Shown here in pieces: positions 61,066-64,000 of a DNA stretch of 64,000 bases. The position numbers were made by a program, and so were the translations under genes. This stretch comes from Candidatus Avoscillospira stercorigallinarum (GTDB lineage Bacteria > Bacillota > Clostridia > Oscillospirales > Oscillospiraceae). The stretch spans positions 1-64,000 of the forward strand of contig DVFN01000094.1 of assembly GCA_018713205.1 (NCBI GenBank), given 5' to 3'. Positions within the stretch are counted from its first letter, which is position 1; every line of letters begins with the position of its first letter. The notes beneath the pieces are model-generated. The model had not been told where the DNA came from. It did not search any database and was given only the letters and a program-made list of their open reading frames with translations.

Positions 61066-61131
61066 ATGGAACCCGACGACGGTAATCCCTACAGTCCCAT
61101 ATGGAATGATACGAAGACATATCTGCGCTGA
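61066..61131 (+). CDS. Leader peptide MEPDD..., upstream of CorC-type transporter
   Basis: A 21-residue ORF, MEPDDGNPYSPIWNDTKTYLR, with GGAAGGAG upstream. All three prolines use CCC. The N-terminal Glu-Pro-Asp-Asp run recalls Salmonella MgtL (MEPDPT...), whose acidic-proline start destabilises ribosomes when Mg2+ is low. Its stop codon falls inside the 5' arm of the terminator at 61125-61163, so translating ribosomes would disrupt that stem. A Mg2+-responsive attenuator is inferred; too short for the ORF track. Confidence 0.6.
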   Translation: MEPDDGNPYSPIWNDTKTYLR

Positions 61132-61163
61132 GAGGACGCAGGTGTGTCTTCTTGCGCTTTTTT
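61125..61163 (+). terminator. Attenuator-type terminator before corC
   Basis: GCGC + AGAGGAC pairs with GTCTTCT + GCGC (11 pairs, a small internal loop, one G-U), loop GCAGGTGT, followed by TTTTTT. It lies between leader peptide and transporter start, where only regulated read-through makes sense. Confidence 0.75.
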
Positions 61164-61199
61164 CGGGAACTTATTTTGCTTGGAGGATACATAGAAATT

Positions 61200-62462
61200 A
61201 TGGACAGTGACAGTTTACGGGACATTCTGATTATGGCAGTCTTGATTCTGATGTCTGCCTACTTCTCCGCCACCGAAACCGCCTTTTCATCCCTCAATAA
61301 AACCCGGCTCAAGACCAGAGCCGAAAAGGGGAGCCGCCGGGCCGCCGTCACGCTGAAGCTGGCCGAAGACTACGACAGGCTGCTCTCCACCATTCTCATC
61401 GGCAACAATATTGTCAATATCGCCACGGCCTCCATCGGTACGCTGCTTTTCGTCCGCCATTACGGCGACCTGGGCGCGACCCTCTCCACCATTGTGGTCA
61501 CCGTGGTCGTGCTGATCTTCGGCGAGATTACGCCCAAGAGCCTGGCCAAGGACAGCCCGGAGCGCTTCGCCATGTTCTCCACGCCCTTCCTGCATGTACT
61601 GATCGTGGTGCTAACGCCGGTCAATTGGCTCTTTACCCAGTGGAAAAAGCTCGTGTCCCTGATCTTCCGGGTCAAGGAAGACCGCCGCCTGACCCAGGAT
61701 GAACTGCTGGTGCTGGTGGACGAGGTAGCCCAGGACGGCGGTATCGACGCAGACGAATCCGAGCTGCTGCGCAGTGCCATCGAGTTCACCGACCGGGACG
61801 CCGAGGATATTCTGACGCACCGGGTGGATCTGGAAGCCGTGCCCGCCACCGCCACCAAGGAAGAGGTGGCCCAGGTTTTCTCCGCCTCTCGTTTTTCCAG
61901 AATTCTGGTCTATGAGGAGAGCATCGACAATATTGTCGGCATTATCCACCAGAAGGATCTCTACGACGGCGCCGGCCTGGTCGAGAAACCCCTCTCCGAG
62001 ATCATGACCGCCCCGCTGTTCGTCACCAAATCCATCAAGATCAGCGACCTGCTGAAGCTGCTGCAAAAGTCCAAGAGCCATATCGCCGTGGTCAGCGATG
62101 AATACGGCGGCACCCTGGGCATCGTCACCATGGAGGATATCCTTGAAGAGCTGGTGGGCGAGATCTGGGATGAACACGACGAGGTCATCGAGGACTTCCG
62201 CAAGGTCGGCGAGGACACCTACCGGGTCTCCTGCAACGTGGACCTGGATAAGATGTCCCGGTTCTTCGATGTGGAGTGCGAGGCCGACTGTACCACCGTC
62301 AGCGGCTGGGTCATGGAACAGCTGGGCCGCATTCCCAACGAGGGCGACACCTTTACCTGGGAGAACCTGGACGTCACCGTCACCGACACCGACTACCGCC
62401 GGGTCCTGGAGATCGAGGTCCACTGCCGTCCCAAGGAAGAAAAAGACGAGGAAGAAGATTGA
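61200..62462 (+). CDS. CNNM/CorC-family (hemolysin-like) divalent cation transporter
   Basis: 420 residues. DUF21/CNNM membrane domain with about four helices (1-165; [39 protein letters not shown], quoted in part), a cytoplasmic CBS pair (about 200-330), and a C-terminal CorC_HlyC domain ([23 protein letters not shown], quoted in part; about 345-415). The family moves Mg2+ (MpfA exporter in Gram-positives, CNNM in animals). The start at 61200 follows GGAGG at 13 bases; the track's longer start lies within the attenuator. Confidence 0.9.
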   Translation: MDSDSLRDILIMAVLILMSAYFSATETAFSSLNKTRLKTRAEKGSRRAAVTLKLAEDYDRLLSTILIGNNIVNIATASIGTLLFVRHYGDLGATLSTIVVTVVVLIFGEITPKSLAKDSPERFAMFSTPFLHVLIVVLTPVNWLFTQWKKLVSLIFRVKEDRRLTQDELLVLVDEVAQDGGIDADESELLRSAIEFTDRDAEDILTHRVDLEAVPATATKEEVAQVFSASRFSRILVYEESIDNIVGIIHQKDLYDGAGLVEKPLSEIMTAPLFVTKSIKISDLLKLLQKSKSHIAVVSDEYGGTLGIVTMEDILEELVGEIWDEHDEVIEDFRKVGEDTYRVSCNVDLDKMSRFFDVECEADCTTVSGWVMEQLGRIPNEGDTFTWENLDVTVTDTDYRRVLEIEVHCRPKEEKDEEED

Positions 62463-62494
62463 AAAACCCCCGCCCGGTTCGCGCCGGGCGGGGG
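62462..62494. terminator. GC-rich hairpin after corC
   Basis: CCCCCGCCCGG pairs perfectly with CCGGGCGGGGG around TTCGCG. The A-run on its left gives poly-U only for minus-strand transcripts; on the plus strand there is no T-run, so read-through from corC is possible. Confidence 0.6.
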
Positions 62495-62597
62495 GAATGA
62501 TTTAGGGCCTGAGATACGGCCCAACATACTTAGTATACCACATCTAATCCCGGTTGAAAAGTAAAAGATTTTGCCCTGGATTCGTATAAAATGCGAA

Positions 62598-62626
62598 TTT
62601 ACAGGATCAAGTTTTGGGTGTATAGT
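62598..62626 (+). promoter_or_regulatory. Promoter of the non-coding tract
   Basis: TTTACA (62598-62603), 17-base spacer, TATAGT (62621-62626). Confidence 0.6.
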
Positions 62627-62703
62627 AAAACCATCCCAAAGATACCACAGCAAAATGGGATCACAAACCAATCCGAATTTACCTATAGAAAGGACTGATT
62701 CCG

Positions 62704-62766
62704 ATGTACACCATCACTGAAGAACCGAACTGTTACCATTGGAATGAGTCCAATGTTCTGATCTGA
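62704..62766 (+). CDS. Second short leader-like ORF
   Basis: A 20-residue ORF, MYTITEEPNCYHWNESNVLI, with AGAAAGGAC upstream. Its Glu-Glu-Pro, Tyr and Trp-Asn-(acid)-(Ser/Thr) spacing echoes the corC leader peptide (NPY..IWNDT against NCY.HWNES), and both share AAGGA-N-CTG-TTCC before the ATG. It may be a related leader whose gene is lost. Weak evidence; chance similarity is possible. Confidence 0.35.
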   Translation: MYTITEEPNCYHWNESNVLI

Positions 62767-63540
62767 TTTCAAGCCTAGCATCTACCACGAAGACGGGTTC
62801 GAGACCCGGTGACAGATGTAAGGTACAGAATGCAAGTTTGATCGATTGGTACATGGCTCATTCAAGAGCTGTTCCAGATAGAGCAACCTGGTTCATCAAA
62901 CGGAGTTTGTTCCCCAGTTCCTGATCCATTTCCCTCCGGAAAAGAAAACTCGTTGTGTTTCTTTCATCGTCGTGCCGTTTGCAGCGCCGGAGCCGGATCA
63001 ATGGTATATTAGATCTCCCAGCCGCCATTTCGGAAATGGCCAGGAAGGAGACTCGTAGCCGGAGCATTGCGAGGCCCCAAGTTCGAGGAAATTTGAGGTT
63101 CCAAGTTCCAGGAAAACTAATATAGGGAGCTGAACAGAGAACATTCCCGGTAGAAAAGCGAATTGTCGTTACTTTCCTACCATGAACGGTTGGATATTTC
63201 GATGTATTACGGGATGACAGCACCCGGTGTCCGGTATTCGGCGCACAGCTTCGCAGTCCAAGGCATGTTCATCGCACTGTGTGACTGATCCTTTCCATCC
63301 TTTCGATCCCAAGCGGAGAGTCAGAAGGCTTCCAAGGCTTGAATCCTCAAGGAGAAAGATAAAATCCTCAGACAGTGACCTTGAAGATCTCCAGATTGTG
63401 ATGTGTCCGAATCAAAGAGACGCCTATCCTATCCTGACTCAAGAATTGAAATGCTTGTCTCCCGACTATTCTTTCTAATATCTCCTTTTGAGGTTTATTC
63501 ATAGAAGTGTTGGAAGAATAAACATACAATCTATGGTGAC
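62767..63540 (+). other. 774-base tract without a credible gene; possible large structured RNA or decayed locus
   Basis: Base composition is AT-richer than neighbours. Track ORFs here (62858-63223 minus, 63227-63478 plus) lack ribosome sites, family motifs and the genome's codon bias. A T-arm-like stem-loop (CGGG-TTCGAGA-CCCG) is at about 62790-62805 without the rest of a tRNA. A 21-base repeat GAGGYYCCAAGTTCSAGGAAA occurs twice at 63071-63091 and 63095-63115. The tract lies between a promoter (62598) and a strong plus-strand terminator (63544). Confidence 0.4.
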
Positions 63541-63543
63541 AGC

Positions 63544-63573
63544 GCCCCCCGGCAACTGCCGGGGGGCTTTTTT
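63544..63573 (+). terminator. Strong plus-strand terminator
   Basis: GCCCCCCGGC (63544-63553) pairs perfectly with GCCGGGGGGC (63558-63567), followed by six T. No protein gene precedes it on the plus strand for more than 1 kb, so its natural transcript is the non-coding tract. Confidence 0.85.
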
Positions 63574-63604
63574 GGGGCGATGCAGCCTGCGCTGGCGGCG
63601 CGGC

Positions 63605-64000
63605 TCAGCGATTGGTCGTGCGGTAGCAGCCGGTGCAGCTTTCGCTGGGCTGGATACAGGGCTCGTTGCGGCTGGGATAGAAGGCGTCCACGGGGAACTC
63701 GATGCGGCCGAAGATGTCGCAGGGACTCTCGGCGCCGCCCACTGCGCCGCCCTCGGCGCAGGCCTTGGTGGGGATGCAGTAATCGAAGGCCGGGATCAGC
63801 AGCTGGGTGTCGCGCTCCAGGCGGATGATGGAGAACTGGCCGATGGTCACCAGCAGCTTGCGGCACTCGCCGGAGAGGACCAACTCGTCGTCGAAGCAGG
63901 CCATGACGCACTGGGGCAGCTCCGGCAGATCGCTGCAGCTGCAGCAGCAGTTGCAGCTGTCCACGGCGCTGGAGGCCAGGATCATCGGGTCCACCACCTC
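63605..64000 (-). CDS. Cys-rich conserved hypothetical protein (5' end outside window)
   Basis: At least 132 residues, open to the window edge, so the start is not visible. Cys cluster CNCCCSC near the visible N-terminus, then LLVTIGQFSIIRLERDTQLLIPAFDYCIP and later CDIFGRIEFPVDAFYP, CIQP, CTGCYR. At least 13 cysteines suggest metal binding or disulfide-linked structure; spore-coat-like proteins can look like this, but I cannot assign a family. Strong GC codon bias says it is a real gene. It converges on the non-coding tract's terminator. Confidence 0.6.
   Translation of the reverse strand, partial: EVVDPMILASSAVDSCNCCCSCSDLPELPQCVMACFDDELVLSGECRKLLVTIGQFSIIRLERDTQLLIPAFDYCIPTKACAEGGAVGGAESPCDIFGRIEFPVDAFYPSRNEPCIQPSESCTGCYRTTNR

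Noticed and set aside
62740-62815. tRNA-like T-arm CGGG-TTCGAGA-CCCG
   Set aside because: No matching acceptor stem, D-arm or anticodon arm at the right distances; only an isolated stem-loop.

Overview
The window reads as chromosomal DNA of a GC-rich, anaerobic gut-type Firmicute. The class Clostridia and the Oscillospiraceae (Flavonifractor/Lawsonibacter-like genera) fit best. Supporting signs are a low-GC-Firmicute gene set in a high-GC genome: WalRK, HprK, DUF177-rpmF, a PASTA-domain class B PBP at the head of a dcw cluster, a meso-DAP type MurE and a PotABCD operon. Three genes belong to the selenium-dependent molybdenum hydroxylase maturation set (YqeB, EF2568-like cysteine desulfurase, MocA-type). 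Intergenic spaces are packed with short palindromic repeats. The species assignment is inference.

Layout. 0.2-4.4 kb: marR and a heterodimeric ABC exporter whose first subunit carries a one-base frameshift. 4.4-6.6 kb: a dapF relic and an AT-richer island with an ECF sigma factor, a probable anti-sigma protein and remnants. 6.9-15 kb: a MerR-RDD membrane fusion, dapF, walK/walR separated by a repeat island, rsmF and ilvE. 15-21.6 kb: SGNH-SLH surface protein, uppP, ftsK/spoIIIE and an ECF S-component. 21.9-25.8 kb: potABCD. 26-31.4 kb: an RluA-type pseudouridine synthase, DUF177-rpmF, der-plsY-gpsA. 31.8-43.6 kb: yqeB, a CDF transporter, degV, a cysteine desulfurase, rpmB, hprK, a FecBCD-like ABC importer with a THEP1 NTPase, a MocA-ModE fusion and a Crp/Fnr regulator under a striking nested palindrome. 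43.7-49.6 kb: a five-gene Dlt-like envelope acylation operon. 50-61 kb: dcw cluster mraZ-rsmH-ftsL-pbp-murE-murF-mraY-ftsW-murG, with murD absent. 61-62.5 kb: a CNNM/CorC transporter behind a leader peptide and attenuator. 62.5-63.6 kb: a long stretch without a gene but bounded by a promoter and a terminator. 63.6-64 kb: a partial Cys-rich protein.

How it fits together. Much of the window serves the envelope: precursor synthesis and lipid carrier recycling (mur genes, mraY, murG, uppP, dapF), division (ftsL, SEDS protein, PBP, FtsK), phospholipid start (plsY, gpsA), envelope sensing (WalRK) and polymer decoration (Dlt-like operon). A second theme is metal and cofactor economy: molybdenum hydroxylase maturation genes with a possible oxyanion or chelate importer, a CDF exporter and a CorC-type Mg2+ transporter.

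Strongest candidates for undescribed biology: (1) the Dlt-like operon with a GNAT protein and a fused SGNH-polysaccharide deacetylase; (2) the MEPDD leader peptide whose stop codon sits in a terminator stem before corC; (3) a family of GTAGGG hairpins with covarying stems, often paired head-to-head in units of about 99-102 bp; (4) the nested 52-bp palindrome before the Crp/Fnr gene; (5) the promoter-to-terminator non-coding tract at 62.6-63.57 kb. No CRISPR array, rRNA, complete tRNA or intact transposase was seen.
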